Positions 55,370 to 63,477 of a stretch of 64,000 nt of DNA are shown piece after piece. Position numbers and translations under genes: made by a program. Positions within the stretch are counted from its first letter, which is position 1; every line of letters starts with the position of its first letter. The notes under the pieces are model-generated. The model made no database searches. It saw nothing but the letters and a program-made list of their open reading frames with translations, and had not been told where the DNA came from. The stretch is from assembly GCF_013385425.1 (NCBI RefSeq), contig NZ_JACAQA010000005.1:394652-458651 (forward strand), written 5' to 3'. The DNA comes from Pseudomonas gingeri. Lineage in GTDB: Bacteria; Pseudomonadota; Gammaproteobacteria; Pseudomonadales; Pseudomonadaceae.

Positions 55370-56212
55370 ATGGATTTGAACGCACAAGTGGATCACCTGG
55401 TGAAGGCCTCCGAGGCCTGGATCCCGATGATCATGCAATACGGCAGCCGTGTGCTGCTGGCCATCGTCACCCTGTGCATCGGTTGGTGGTTGATCAACAA
55501 CCTGACCCACCGTGTGGGCCGGTTGCTGGCGCTGCGCAATGCCGACCAGACGTTGCAGGGGTTTATCAGCAGCCTGGCGAACATCATTCTCAAGGTGCTG
55601 CTGATTGTCAGCGTGGCCTCGATGATCGGTGTGGAGACTACTTCCTTTGTCGCGGCCATCGGTGCCGCGGGTCTGGCCATCGGTTTGGCCTTGCAGGGCA
55701 GCCTGGCGAACTTTGCCGGTGGGGTGTTGATCCTGCTGTTCCGGCCGTTTCGTATCGGTGACACCATTACCGCGCAAGGGATTACCGGGACGGTCGACAG
55801 TATCCAGATTTTCCACACCATCCTGCGCACCGGTGACAACCAGACGGTGATCGTGCCCAACGGCAATCTGTCGAACGGCATCATCACCAACATCAACCGT
55901 CAGGCCACCCGCAAGGTGGTGTTCGATGTCGGCGTGGACTTCCAGGCGAATCTGCAGGAGGCCCGCGAGGTGCTGCTGGAGATGGCGAAGGATGGGCGGG
56001 TGTTGGCCGATCCGGCGCCGGTGGTGGTGGTCGCTACGCTGGGAGCGCACTCGATTACGGTGTCCCTGCGGTTGTGGGTCAATACCCCGGATTACTGGGA
56101 TGTCATGTTCATGTTCAATGAGCAGGTGCGCGACCGTCTGAAGGCCAAGGGGATCGATATTCCGTTTCCGCAGCAGGTTGTGCGGATGTTTTCGGAGGAG
56201 CAGGCGAAGTAA
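55370..56212 (+). CDS. Small-conductance mechanosensitive channel (MscS type)
   Basis: 280 residues, close to E. coli MscS (286). Three N-terminal membrane segments; TM3 carries the Gly/Ala pattern of the pore (GLAIGLALQGSLANFAGGVLIL), followed by the cytoplasmic beta and alpha/beta domains (VVFDVGVDFQANLQEAREVLLEM). It releases osmolytes on hypo-osmotic shock. It lies 125 bases after yajQ in a P. aeruginosa-like order (PA4394). A convergent hairpin follows at 56221-56250. Confidence 0.92.
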   Translation: MDLNAQVDHLVKASEAWIPMIMQYGSRVLLAIVTLCIGWWLINNLTHRVGRLLALRNADQTLQGFISSLANIILKVLLIVSVASMIGVETTSFVAAIGAAGLAIGLALQGSLANFAGGVLILLFRPFRIGDTITAQGITGTVDSIQIFHTILRTGDNQTVIVPNGNLSNGIITNINRQATRKVVFDVGVDFQANLQEAREVLLEMAKDGRVLADPAPVVVVATLGAHSITVSLRLWVNTPDYWDVMFMFNEQVRDRLKAKGIDIPFPQQVVRMFSEEQAK

Positions 56213-56220
56213 TCGAGGTC

Positions 56221-56250
56221 TTGATGCCTGGCCGCAGGGCCGGGCATCAA
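56221..56250. terminator. Convergent hairpin between mscS and HAD gene
   Basis: TTGATGCCTGGCC-GCAG-GGCCGGGCATCAA forms a 13-bp stem with one G-T pair and a 4-base loop between two converging genes. It lacks T-runs, so it probably acts as an RNA end structure. Confidence 0.55.
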
Positions 56251-56262
56251 ATCAGCCGGAGC

Positions 56263-57459
56263 TCAGGCGAGTAAGCGAGCCTCGGTGTGGCCGTAGCGCA
56301 AGGTTTTTTCATCGGCGTTGAAGCAGCCGGTGTGCTCGTCCCGGCCTTGCAGCACAAAGCGGGCGTCCGAACGGCCCAGGGTGGCGGCCGCCTGCTGGCT
56401 GTTCTCCCCAATCAGGCCTTTTTGCTGGCGGTTGATGATCACCCCCAGGCGTGTATCGGCAAAGTCCTTCATCATCCAGGCGTCGCCATCGCTGTCGCCG
56501 AACACCAGGGTCGGGCCATAGCCTTTTTGCGCGACAAACACATTCTGGATACCGACGGTCTTGCCCGGTCCCCAGTTGAAGTGCCAGTCCTTTTTATACA
56601 CATTGGTGTATTTGCCATCGACCATTTCCAGCTTCAGGCCGAGGACATTTTCCGGCGGCAGCCCGTAGCCGTATTTCGGATCGCAGGCAAAAACCCGCAC
56701 CACGTCGTCGATTGATGCCGTGGAGATGTAGACATCGAAACCGTTGGTCCGCAAAGTTGCCATCAAGGCCACAATTTCGGCATGCACGCGCATGCCGTGG
56801 AAGTGCACCGGCGCAACCCGGCCCGCGCGGCCAGGCATCTCTGTGCTGCTGTGGATAGGCGCCTGGCGCAATGCCTCGCCCAGGTTGTGTTCAATGGAGT
56901 CGGACACCATCGCCTGCAGTTCGGCCGTGGTGAAGTTCTTGTAGAAATAAATGATCCACTTGTAACCCACTTCCATCGGGTAGGTATCGCACAACGCACC
57001 GTATAAAAAGTAGAACTTGGCGCGGAAGTTCTGGAACTGCGCGCTGGCGCGGATTTCCTCCAGGGGCTGGCTGCCAGCCAGTACCGCGCAGTGGGTGTAC
57101 AACCATTGGTAGGCGTCGTTGATGTCGGCCGCCAGGTCTTCCATCGAGATACGCTGGCCGTCCAGATTGGTGTAATCGGCATGGAACCAGCCACCTGGCA
57201 CATCCTGGCACAGGACTTCGGCAAACTCGCTCGGCGTCAGTTTGAACAGCAGGTTTTCGGCCTGGTACAACAACAGCGATTCCTCGGTGTCGTTCATGAT
57301 GCAGGTATTGTCCCAGTCGAATACCGCATAGGGTCTTTTGGCCGGGTTGTAGTCGGCACTGCGGCAACCCCAGGTTTGCAGCAGTAGGTTGATGGCCCGG
57401 CGGTTGGCCGCAGACCAGCCCGCGGGTTGCGCGGGCAATACAAAGTTGTCGGTCGTCAT
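56263..57459 (-). CDS. HAD-family phosphatase (PchP-like, cytoplasmic)
   Basis: 398 residues. HAD motif I is D48-W-D50-N-T52 (DxDxT), motif II falls in ISTASID, and motif IV GDSDGDAW supplies the acidic residues. It resembles phosphorylcholine phosphatase PchP more than typical small HADs in size, with a long cap between motifs I and II. Unlike PchP it has no signal peptide, so it should act in the cytoplasm. It is the last gene of the ABC importer operon (2 bases after the ATPase gene), which suggests that it dephosphorylates the imported compound. The substrate is an open question. Confidence 0.78.
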   Translation of the reverse strand: MTTDNFVLPAQPAGWSAANRRAINLLLQTWGCRSADYNPAKRPYAVFDWDNTCIMNDTEESLLLYQAENLLFKLTPSEFAEVLCQDVPGGWFHADYTNLDGQRISMEDLAADINDAYQWLYTHCAVLAGSQPLEEIRASAQFQNFRAKFYFLYGALCDTYPMEVGYKWIIYFYKNFTTAELQAMVSDSIEHNLGEALRQAPIHSSTEMPGRAGRVAPVHFHGMRVHAEIVALMATLRTNGFDVYISTASIDDVVRVFACDPKYGYGLPPENVLGLKLEMVDGKYTNVYKKDWHFNWGPGKTVGIQNVFVAQKGYGPTLVFGDSDGDAWMMKDFADTRLGVIINRQQKGLIGENSQQAAATLGRSDARFVLQGRDEHTGCFNADEKTLRYGHTEARLLA

Positions 57460-57461
57460 GC

Positions 57462-58529
57462 TCAGGCCGTTTCTTCCAGTACCAAAAGATTATCGAATGA
57501 GAAACCCAGGGTGATGTTCTCGCCGCGCTGGGGCAGCGCACGGTGTGGATCGTTGAACACGTCGAGTGAGATGACCACCGTATCCATGCGTACCCGGATA
57601 CGCACTACTGCGCCCAGAAAATCAACGTCTTCCACCGTCGCCGCCAGCGAGTTGCGCCCCGGGGTCGGCGGCTCCAGCACAATGGCCTCGGGTCGGATCG
57701 CCAGCGCGCGGGTTTGGCCTACGAAGGCATCAACGATAGGGTTCGATGTCACCAAAGACTGACCGCCCACGGAGATCTGGCCCGTCGCGGCATCCACCAC
57801 CACGCCGGACAGCAGATTCAGCGTCCCGACAAAGGAGGCTACAAAACGGGTGCGCGGAAAGTTGTAGACCTCGCTCGGCGTGCCGATTTGTTCAACCCGG
57901 CCTTCACTCAGTACAACGATGCGGTCCGAGATCGACAAGGCTTCTTCCTGGTCATGGGTCACGAAGACCGAGGTGATGCCCAGTTCGCGTTGTACGGCAC
58001 GGATCTCTTCGCGCAGCGACACGCGGATCTTGGCGTCCAGCGCGGACAAGGGCTCGTCCAGCAACAGCACCTGGGGCTTGCCGGCGAGCGCGCGGGCCAG
58101 GGCCACGCGCTGTTGCTGGCCGCCCGACAGCTGCGAGGGATAGCGCGCGCCCAGGGCCGCAAGGCCGATAAGCTTGAGCATTTCGGTGACGCGCTCATGG
58201 ATCTGCTCCGCTGGCATCTTGGCCACCTTCAGGCCGAAGCCGATGTTCTCGGCCACCGTCATGTTGGGGAACAGCGCGTACGACTGGAACACCATGCCGA
58301 TATTGCGCTGGTTGGTCGGCGTGTGGGTCACATCCTTGCCATCGAATTTGATGGTGCCACCCGAGGGGCCCTCGAACCCGGCCAGCATGCGCAAAATCGT
58401 GGTCTTGCCGCAACCCGATGGGCCCAGAAAGGTGATGAACTCGCCACGGGCGATGTCCATCGTGAAGTCATGCACCGCGGTCTGAGCGCCGAAGGCTTTT
58501 TTCAGGTGGGATATTTCAAGGAAAGCCAT
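57462..58529 (-). CDS. ABC importer ATPase (Fe3+/polyamine/phosphonate type)
   Basis: 355 residues. Walker A GPSGCGKTT, Q-loop, signature LSGGQQQR, Walker B VLLLDEP, His switch (VFVTHDQEEAL) and a C-terminal TOBE-like domain place it in the PotA/FbpC/PhnT class. It energises the importer with the two permeases and the binding protein upstream. It overlaps no gene, but lies 74 bases after permease 2 and 2 bases before the phosphatase gene. Confidence 0.92.
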   Translation of the reverse strand: MAFLEISHLKKAFGAQTAVHDFTMDIARGEFITFLGPSGCGKTTILRMLAGFEGPSGGTIKFDGKDVTHTPTNQRNIGMVFQSYALFPNMTVAENIGFGLKVAKMPAEQIHERVTEMLKLIGLAALGARYPSQLSGGQQQRVALARALAGKPQVLLLDEPLSALDAKIRVSLREEIRAVQRELGITSVFVTHDQEEALSISDRIVVLSEGRVEQIGTPSEVYNFPRTRFVASFVGTLNLLSGVVVDAATGQISVGGQSLVTSNPIVDAFVGQTRALAIRPEAIVLEPPTPGRNSLAATVEDVDFLGAVVRIRVRMDTVVISLDVFNDPHRALPQRGENITLGFSFDNLLVLEETA

Positions 58530-58603
58530 GGGATGTTTTTTCCGTCAATGTAGGGGTTACTACTCGGCTCAGTAGCCAGAACGCATGCCACCCGGGGATG
58601 TGC

Positions 58604-59389
58604 TTAAGGCTTTGCGTTCTTGGCATTGCGCCCGAACACCTGGATCAAGCCCATGGAGGCCCAGGTAATCATGAAGGCCATTACCGCCAGCGCGGACGGC
58701 TCGTACGCCTTGTTGGCGCCCACCAGTTGCAGGTAAGGCCCGAACGCGGGACGGTTCAGCAGGCTGGCCATGGTGAACTCGCCGATCACCACGGCAAAAG
58801 TCAGGAACGCACCGGACAGAATCGCTGAACGCAGATTCGGGAAGATCACCTTGAACAGAATGGTGAAAGTGCCCGCGCCCAGCGCCTCGGCGGCCTCTGT
58901 CAGGGTGCGCACATCGATGGTGCGCAAGCCGGTATCGATCGAGCGGTACATATAGGGCAGCGACAAGGTGACGTAGCTGCACACCAGCAGGAAGTCGGTG
59001 GACCGCTCGTTGCCGGTCAGCGGTATCCACGAGTTGCTGCCGAAGATGCGCAGATAGCCGAATACGATGACGATGGCTGGGATTACCAGGGGCAGCAAGG
59101 TGATGAACTCCACCAGCGGGCGCAGTTTGGGCAGACGCAATTGCACCCAGTAGGCGGTAGGTACGACCAGCAGCACGCCGACCACAATGGTGATGAGCGC
59201 CATCAGGATCGAATAGCCAAACGTGGCCTGGAACTGAGGGTCGCTAAACACCACCCGGTAGGCTTCGAAGCTGTATTCGCCGCGCAGCATGCGCAGGCTG
59301 AATTCAAAGGTGGCCAGCAGTGGAATCAGGAAATAACTGGTGCCCAGGCCGATGGCGATCCAGGCACCCAAGCGAGAGGTGGATTTCAT
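58604..59389 (-). CDS. ABC importer permease 2 (PotC/PhnV-like)
   Basis: 261 residues with six membrane segments and the EAA loop (AEALGAGTFTILFKVIFPNLRSAILSG) that contacts the ATPase. The start ATG at 59389 overlaps permease 1 by 4 bases. It is an inner-membrane subunit of the importer. Confidence 0.92.
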   Translation of the reverse strand: MKSTSRLGAWIAIGLGTSYFLIPLLATFEFSLRMLRGEYSFEAYRVVFSDPQFQATFGYSILMALITIVVGVLLVVPTAYWVQLRLPKLRPLVEFITLLPLVIPAIVIVFGYLRIFGSNSWIPLTGNERSTDFLLVCSYVTLSLPYMYRSIDTGLRTIDVRTLTEAAEALGAGTFTILFKVIFPNLRSAILSGAFLTFAVVIGEFTMASLLNRPAFGPYLQLVGANKAYEPSALAVMAFMITWASMGLIQVFGRNAKNAKP

Positions 59390-60282
59390 TTGCGGCCCTT
59401 TTCCGATTTGCTGCGCAGCCAGATATAGCCCGCGTTGGATACCCCGGTAATCACCACCATACCCAGCGCCAGGGCGTAGCCCAGGTTCGGGTTGTGCAGC
59501 ACGTCACCGCGGATCTGCGCATAGAGCAGGATGGGCACGATGTTCAAGGAGCTGCCGGTCAGCGCATAGGCGGTGGCCACCGCGCCAAAGGCGTTCGCAA
59601 ACAGCAGCAGCATGGCGCCCATGATGCTCGGCCACAGCACCGGCAACGCAATATAGCGCCAGTAGTGGTAGGCGGTGCCACCCAGGCAATCGCAGGCTTC
59701 GCGCCACTCGCGTCTGAGGCCTTCCAGTGCCGGGGACACGATCAGCACCATCAAGGGGATCTGGAAATACAGATAGGTCAGTGTCAGCCCGGTGAAGCTG
59801 AGGATGTTGAAACCGGTGGAATAGAGGTTGAAGCCCAGGTACTTGTTCATCAGCGCGGTCACCAGACCCACCCGCCCCAGCGTGGCCAGGAACGCGAAGG
59901 CCAGCGGCACGCCGGCGAAGTTGGAGGCCACGCCCGAAAACGTCATGAGGGTCGGGCGAATCCACTCGGGCAGTTTGCCCTGGACGGCCGCCCAGGCCAG
60001 CAGGAAGCCGATGATTCCGCCGCCCAGGGCCGACGCGGCACTGATGCGAAAGCTGATCCAGTAGGCGCTGACCACGTTCGGGTCGGCCAGGCCGGCGATA
60101 TTGGCCAGGGTGAAATGGCCGGAGGCGTCCTGGAAGGCCCCCACCATCAGATAGCCGGTGGGCAAAATCAAAAACAGGATGGCGAACACCAGAAAGGGCA
60201 GCACACCCAGCCAGTGCCAATTGAGCGACCTGCCCGGTATGGACGGTGTCGCGGGTTTTGCAGAACTCAAGGTATCAGTCAA
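59386..60282 (-). CDS. ABC importer permease 1 (PotB/PhnU-like)
   Basis: 298 residues if translation starts at TTG 60282, preferred because GAAAGGCGGG precedes it by 6 bases and no methionine lies nearby in the coding part; a longer frame begins at 60357 with an ATG, but that segment overlaps a strong hairpin. Six membrane segments and an EAA loop (REACDCLGGTAYHYWRYIALPVLWPSIMGA) are visible. It pairs with permease 2. Confidence 0.88.
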   Translation of the reverse strand: MTDTLSSAKPATPSIPGRSLNWHWLGVLPFLVFAILFLILPTGYLMVGAFQDASGHFTLANIAGLADPNVVSAYWISFRISAASALGGGIIGFLLAWAAVQGKLPEWIRPTLMTFSGVASNFAGVPLAFAFLATLGRVGLVTALMNKYLGFNLYSTGFNILSFTGLTLTYLYFQIPLMVLIVSPALEGLRREWREACDCLGGTAYHYWRYIALPVLWPSIMGAMLLLFANAFGAVATAYALTGSSLNIVPILLYAQIRGDVLHNPNLGYALALGMVVITGVSNAGYIWLRSKSEKGRK

Positions 60283-60323
60283 GTGAAGCCCGCCTTTCAA
60301 GCCGCCATCCAGCCCATGAAATG

Positions 60324-60353
60324 ACTGGCATGGCCGGTGAAGGCCATGCCAGT
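60324..60353 (-). promoter_or_regulatory. Intercistronic hairpin after the binding-protein gene
   Basis: ACTGGCATGGCC and GGCCATGCCAGT form a perfect 12-bp stem with a 6-base loop, 22 bases past the binding-protein stop and before permease 1. Without a T-run it likely protects the upstream mRNA and gives more binding protein than permease, a common device in ABC operons. Confidence 0.65.
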
Positions 60354-60375
60354 ACAAAAAGCCATCGAAGGCCGG

Positions 60376-61482
60376 TTACTTCACACTGGCGCCGACCAGG
60401 GTGTCCCACTGCTTGGTGATGGCTTCTTTGCTCGAGTTCTGCTGGTCCAGAGTCGGGAACACGGCCTTGGCATAGCCTTCCGCGGGTGGCAGCTTGTCGA
60501 GCATGGCCTTGGGCAGCTTGTTGTTGGTCACCAGGTCGTTGAAACGGATCGGGTGGCAATAGCCATTCAGCCAGCCCACCTGGCCTTCGTCCGAATACAG
60601 GTATTCCAGCCACAGCTTGGCGGCATTCGGGTGCGGGGCATAAGCGCTGATGGCCTGCACATACACGCCCGCGACCACGCCCGACTTGGGCACGACCACT
60701 TGCACATTGGGGTTGCCCTTGAGTGCATCGCGGTCGGCCAGGGCGTTGTAGTCCCAGCGGATGATGATCGGGGTGGTGCCTTGTGCCAGGGAGGCGGCCT
60801 TGCCGATCACCGGCACAAAATTGCCGGCCTTGTTCAGATCGCCGAAGAACTTCAGGCCGGCAGCGGCGGCCTTGGTGGGATCGCCACCCGCGGCGGCAAT
60901 ACCGGCCGCATAGATGCCCTGGATGGCCTGGTTGGCGGAGCGCGGGTCGCCCGCCAAGGCCACGGAGTTCTTGTAATCGGCCTTGAGCAGGTCGCTCCAG
61001 TCGGCCGGGATCGAGCTGATCAGGTCGGTGTTGACTTCAAAGGCCAGCACGCCGTAGTAGTCGCCATACCAGTAGCCTTCCGGATCTTTCACCGAGTCAG
61101 GGATGGTCGCCCAGCTGGCGACCTTGTAGGGCTGCAGCAAACCGGCAGCCTTGGCCTGGGGGCCGAAAGACAAGCCGACGTCGATGGTGTCGGGCGCTTG
61201 CGGCCCCTTGTTGTCCTTGTTGGCCTTGATGGCTTCGAGTTCGTCGCCCGAACCGGCGTCAGGGTTCAGTTCGTTGACCTTGAGGCCATACTTGGCTTTG
61301 AAGTTCTTGATCTGGTCGCCATATCCGCACCAGGAGTTCGCCAGGGCGATCACCGTCAGTTCGCCCTCTGCCTTGGCCGCTGCGACAAGTTCGGCCGAGG
61401 CGGCCGATGCATTTTGTGCGCAGACTAGAGCCGTGGAGATGGCTGCTGTTAGAGCAAGGACTTTGAATGTTTGACGTGGCAT
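60376..61482 (-). CDS. Periplasmic substrate-binding protein of ABC importer
   Basis: 368 residues with a signal peptide (cleavage near ASA-ASAE, about residue 28). The two-lobed fold is that of Fe3+/spermidine-putrescine/2-aminoethylphosphonate-type binding proteins. It is the first gene of a five-gene minus-strand operon with two permeases, an ATPase and a HAD phosphatase. The ligand is uncertain: the neighbour enzyme makes a small phosphorylated compound or phosphoester plausible (inference). The ATG at 61482 has an AAGGAAG site upstream. Confidence 0.88.
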   Translation of the reverse strand: MPRQTFKVLALTAAISTALVCAQNASAASAELVAAAKAEGELTVIALANSWCGYGDQIKNFKAKYGLKVNELNPDAGSGDELEAIKANKDNKGPQAPDTIDVGLSFGPQAKAAGLLQPYKVASWATIPDSVKDPEGYWYGDYYGVLAFEVNTDLISSIPADWSDLLKADYKNSVALAGDPRSANQAIQGIYAAGIAAAGGDPTKAAAAGLKFFGDLNKAGNFVPVIGKAASLAQGTTPIIIRWDYNALADRDALKGNPNVQVVVPKSGVVAGVYVQAISAYAPHPNAAKLWLEYLYSDEGQVGWLNGYCHPIRFNDLVTNNKLPKAMLDKLPPAEGYAKAVFPTLDQQNSSKEAITKQWDTLVGASVK

Positions 61483-61840
61483 ATCACTTCCTTTTCGGTA
61501 TCCGGTAGAGGGGAGTTTGACGGCGGAAGATCAGGCACAGCGAACCAACTTGGCGCAATGGCAAGGTATGACATCTATTATGTAAACAATCAGCCGACAC
61601 CTGGCCTGGGCGGCAGTACAGGGAAGAAAGGTAACTTTCAGAGCTTCAATTGCATACTACTGTCGGCGCTGTGCCTGCGCAATCGTAGTGGTGATTTATG
61701 ACTTTTTCGCGACAAATTGGTCGTAATTGGCAATGTATGGGCCGAAAGAGGTGTGAAACCCGGCGCCCAGCATAGGCTCCGAGATTACAGGTGTTCCAGA
61801 TAGAACTTCACTGTTGCTCGAGGCAGAGACAGAGGTTGTT

Positions 61841-61865
61841 GGATTCCTTTTAGAATCCTTTTTTT
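61841..61865 (+). terminator. Plus-strand terminator-like hairpin in gene-free region
   Basis: GGATTC-CTTTTA-GAATCC followed by TTTTTTT. The stem is only 6 bp, but the T-run is long. No annotated plus-strand gene ends here, so it may close a small RNA of unknown start. Confidence 0.45.
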
Positions 61866-62057
61866 GCAGGTGGACTTGAACGGATGTTTTAGTTCTTGCC
61901 TGGCTCCAGGCTCAGGTATAGGCCACGTGATTTGATAAAAGCTACACAGCGCAAAGCCACCTTTGTGATTCGGTAAGGTTAAGTTGGCAGGAGGCGCGGT
62001 AGTTATGGACAGTCGAAACTTAACGACTTACAAGATATGCGCCCATATTGAGCGCAC

Positions 62058-62089
62058 AAAAAAAAGGCCCATCACCAGGATGGGCCTTT
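62058..62089 (-). terminator. Rho-independent terminator of oprE-like gene
   Basis: On the minus strand AAAGGCCCATC-CTGGT-GATGGGCCTTT gives an 11-bp stem followed by a run of 8 Ts. It lies 41 bases past the porin stop. Confidence 0.93.
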
Positions 62090-62130
62090 CTTCAAACGAG
62101 TGTCACATCATCAAACAAGTAATCAGACGA

Positions 62131-63477
62131 TTACAGGATGGTGATTGGGTACGAAGTGATCAGGCGGAACTCGTTGATGTTGATATCGCCATCGTCGGCG
62201 TTGCCACGGTGCCAGGCTTGGCGAGCACGGAAGGACAGATCTTTCAGAGGACCGGTCTGTACAACGTACTTGGCTTCCAAGTTGGTTTCGAAGTGACGAC
62301 CATCTTTGCCGTAAGCGCCAGCATACGCACCGTTAGGATCTGCGTGGGTACCGTCGATGCCTGTACCGTGGACATAACGAGCCATGAAGCTCAGGCCTGG
62401 AACGCCGTACTCAGCCATTTTCAGGTCGTAACGAGCCTGGAGGGATTTCTCGCCTGGGCCGTTAAAGTCGGAGTACTGGATCGAGTTAGCCAGGAAGATC
62501 GAGTCGGCACCTTGGGTACCAATCCCCGCGCCGCTTTTGCCGCGTTCGATACCAACGTAGTCGAATGGTGTGTCGCCGTGTACCTGCTGGAAGGCCAGGG
62601 TAACGGTGTGTGCCTTGAGGAACGAGTAGGCAGCTGCCAGCGAGTAAGTCGTGTTGCTGATATCACCAGCCAGTGCTTTACCAGTATCGGTAGTGCGATA
62701 GAGGTTGAAGTCGAAGTTCAGGCTCTGGTCGGTAGTCAGTGGCAGGGTGTAGTTGACGTTGGTGTAGTACTGGTTCCAGACATCCTCGAGCTTGCCACCG
62801 TACAGGGAAGCAGTGAGGTTTTCATTGATCAGGTACTTGCCACCCACGTAGTCGATGCTGCTCGCACGAACGTTAGTGTAGGCAGTCCCCAGGGAGCCCT
62901 GAAGCGAGGTGTAGTCAGAGCTGCTGCCGCCGTAAAAGTGACCGGCTTCCAGATCGAGGTCTTTGACTTCACTGCTCTGCAGTTGGAAACCGCGAGCGGT
63001 TTGCTGGAACAGACGGCTGCCGCCAACAGCGAATACTGGCGCCGTGGTAGGGGTGAAATCGCCGAATGTCAGCTGGGTCTTGGAGATGCGAACGCGGACG
63101 TCCGCGCCAGCTTTACCGAAGCTGTCATTGACGCCATCGCTGCCATGGCTCAGGTTGCCTGTGCCGGTATGGTCATCGGTACCGTCAAGCTTGAAACCAG
63201 CATCACCAAAGACATCGACGCCTACGCCGACAGTGCCTTGGGTAAAGCCAGAGCTGAATTTGCCCAGTACACCTTGGCTCCAGTCTTTCTGGTCTGCTTT
63301 GCCGAGAGGTTGCTTGGTCCGGTTGAAGTAGTAGTTCTCAAGAACCACACCAGCCGAAGCACCTTCAACGAAACCCTTGGCGTCAGACTGAGGGGTTACG
63401 AACGGGTCGGCCATAGCCACTTGGGAACCTGCTGCGGTAACAGCCAGGGCGATCATGCTCCACTTCATCACGCGCAT
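62131..63477 (-). CDS. OprD-family outer-membrane porin (OprE/OprQ type)
   Basis: 448 residues. Signal peptide (MRVMKWSMIALAVTAAGSQVAMA) then an 18-strand OprD-family barrel. NYYFNR, the FTQGTVGVGVD strand, PVFAVGGSRLFQQTARGFQLQSSE, SNTTYSLAAAY and the C-terminal SFRARQAWHRGNAD match OprE-like porins, which end in a hydrophobic strand (here SYPITIL). It lets amino acids, peptides or small carboxylates enter. The neighbouring importer may share its substrate, but this is speculation. Its own terminator lies at 62058-62089. Confidence 0.9.
   Translation of the reverse strand: MRVMKWSMIALAVTAAGSQVAMADPFVTPQSDAKGFVEGASAGVVLENYYFNRTKQPLGKADQKDWSQGVLGKFSSGFTQGTVGVGVDVFGDAGFKLDGTDDHTGTGNLSHGSDGVNDSFGKAGADVRVRISKTQLTFGDFTPTTAPVFAVGGSRLFQQTARGFQLQSSEVKDLDLEAGHFYGGSSSDYTSLQGSLGTAYTNVRASSIDYVGGKYLINENLTASLYGGKLEDVWNQYYTNVNYTLPLTTDQSLNFDFNLYRTTDTGKALAGDISNTTYSLAAAYSFLKAHTVTLAFQQVHGDTPFDYVGIERGKSGAGIGTQGADSIFLANSIQYSDFNGPGEKSLQARYDLKMAEYGVPGLSFMARYVHGTGIDGTHADPNGAYAGAYGKDGRHFETNLEAKYVVQTGPLKDLSFRARQAWHRGNADDGDININEFRLITSYPITIL

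Larger units (their letters stand above)
61483..62130. other. Gene-free stretch between importer operon and oprE-like gene
   Basis: 648 bases. From left: the promoter region of the binding-protein gene; a possible 3' gene remnant on the minus strand (stop at 61696-61698, frame open up to 61910, with a protein-like end MLGAGFHTSFGPYIANYD); a plus-strand terminator-like hairpin at 61841-61865; an uninformative stretch; and the porin gene's terminator at 62058-62089. No complete gene is seen. Confidence 0.5.

Noticed and set aside
61471..61701. Short plus-strand open frame after the binding-protein start region
   Set aside because: It begins within the antisense of the signal peptide region and has no ribosome site or conserved features.
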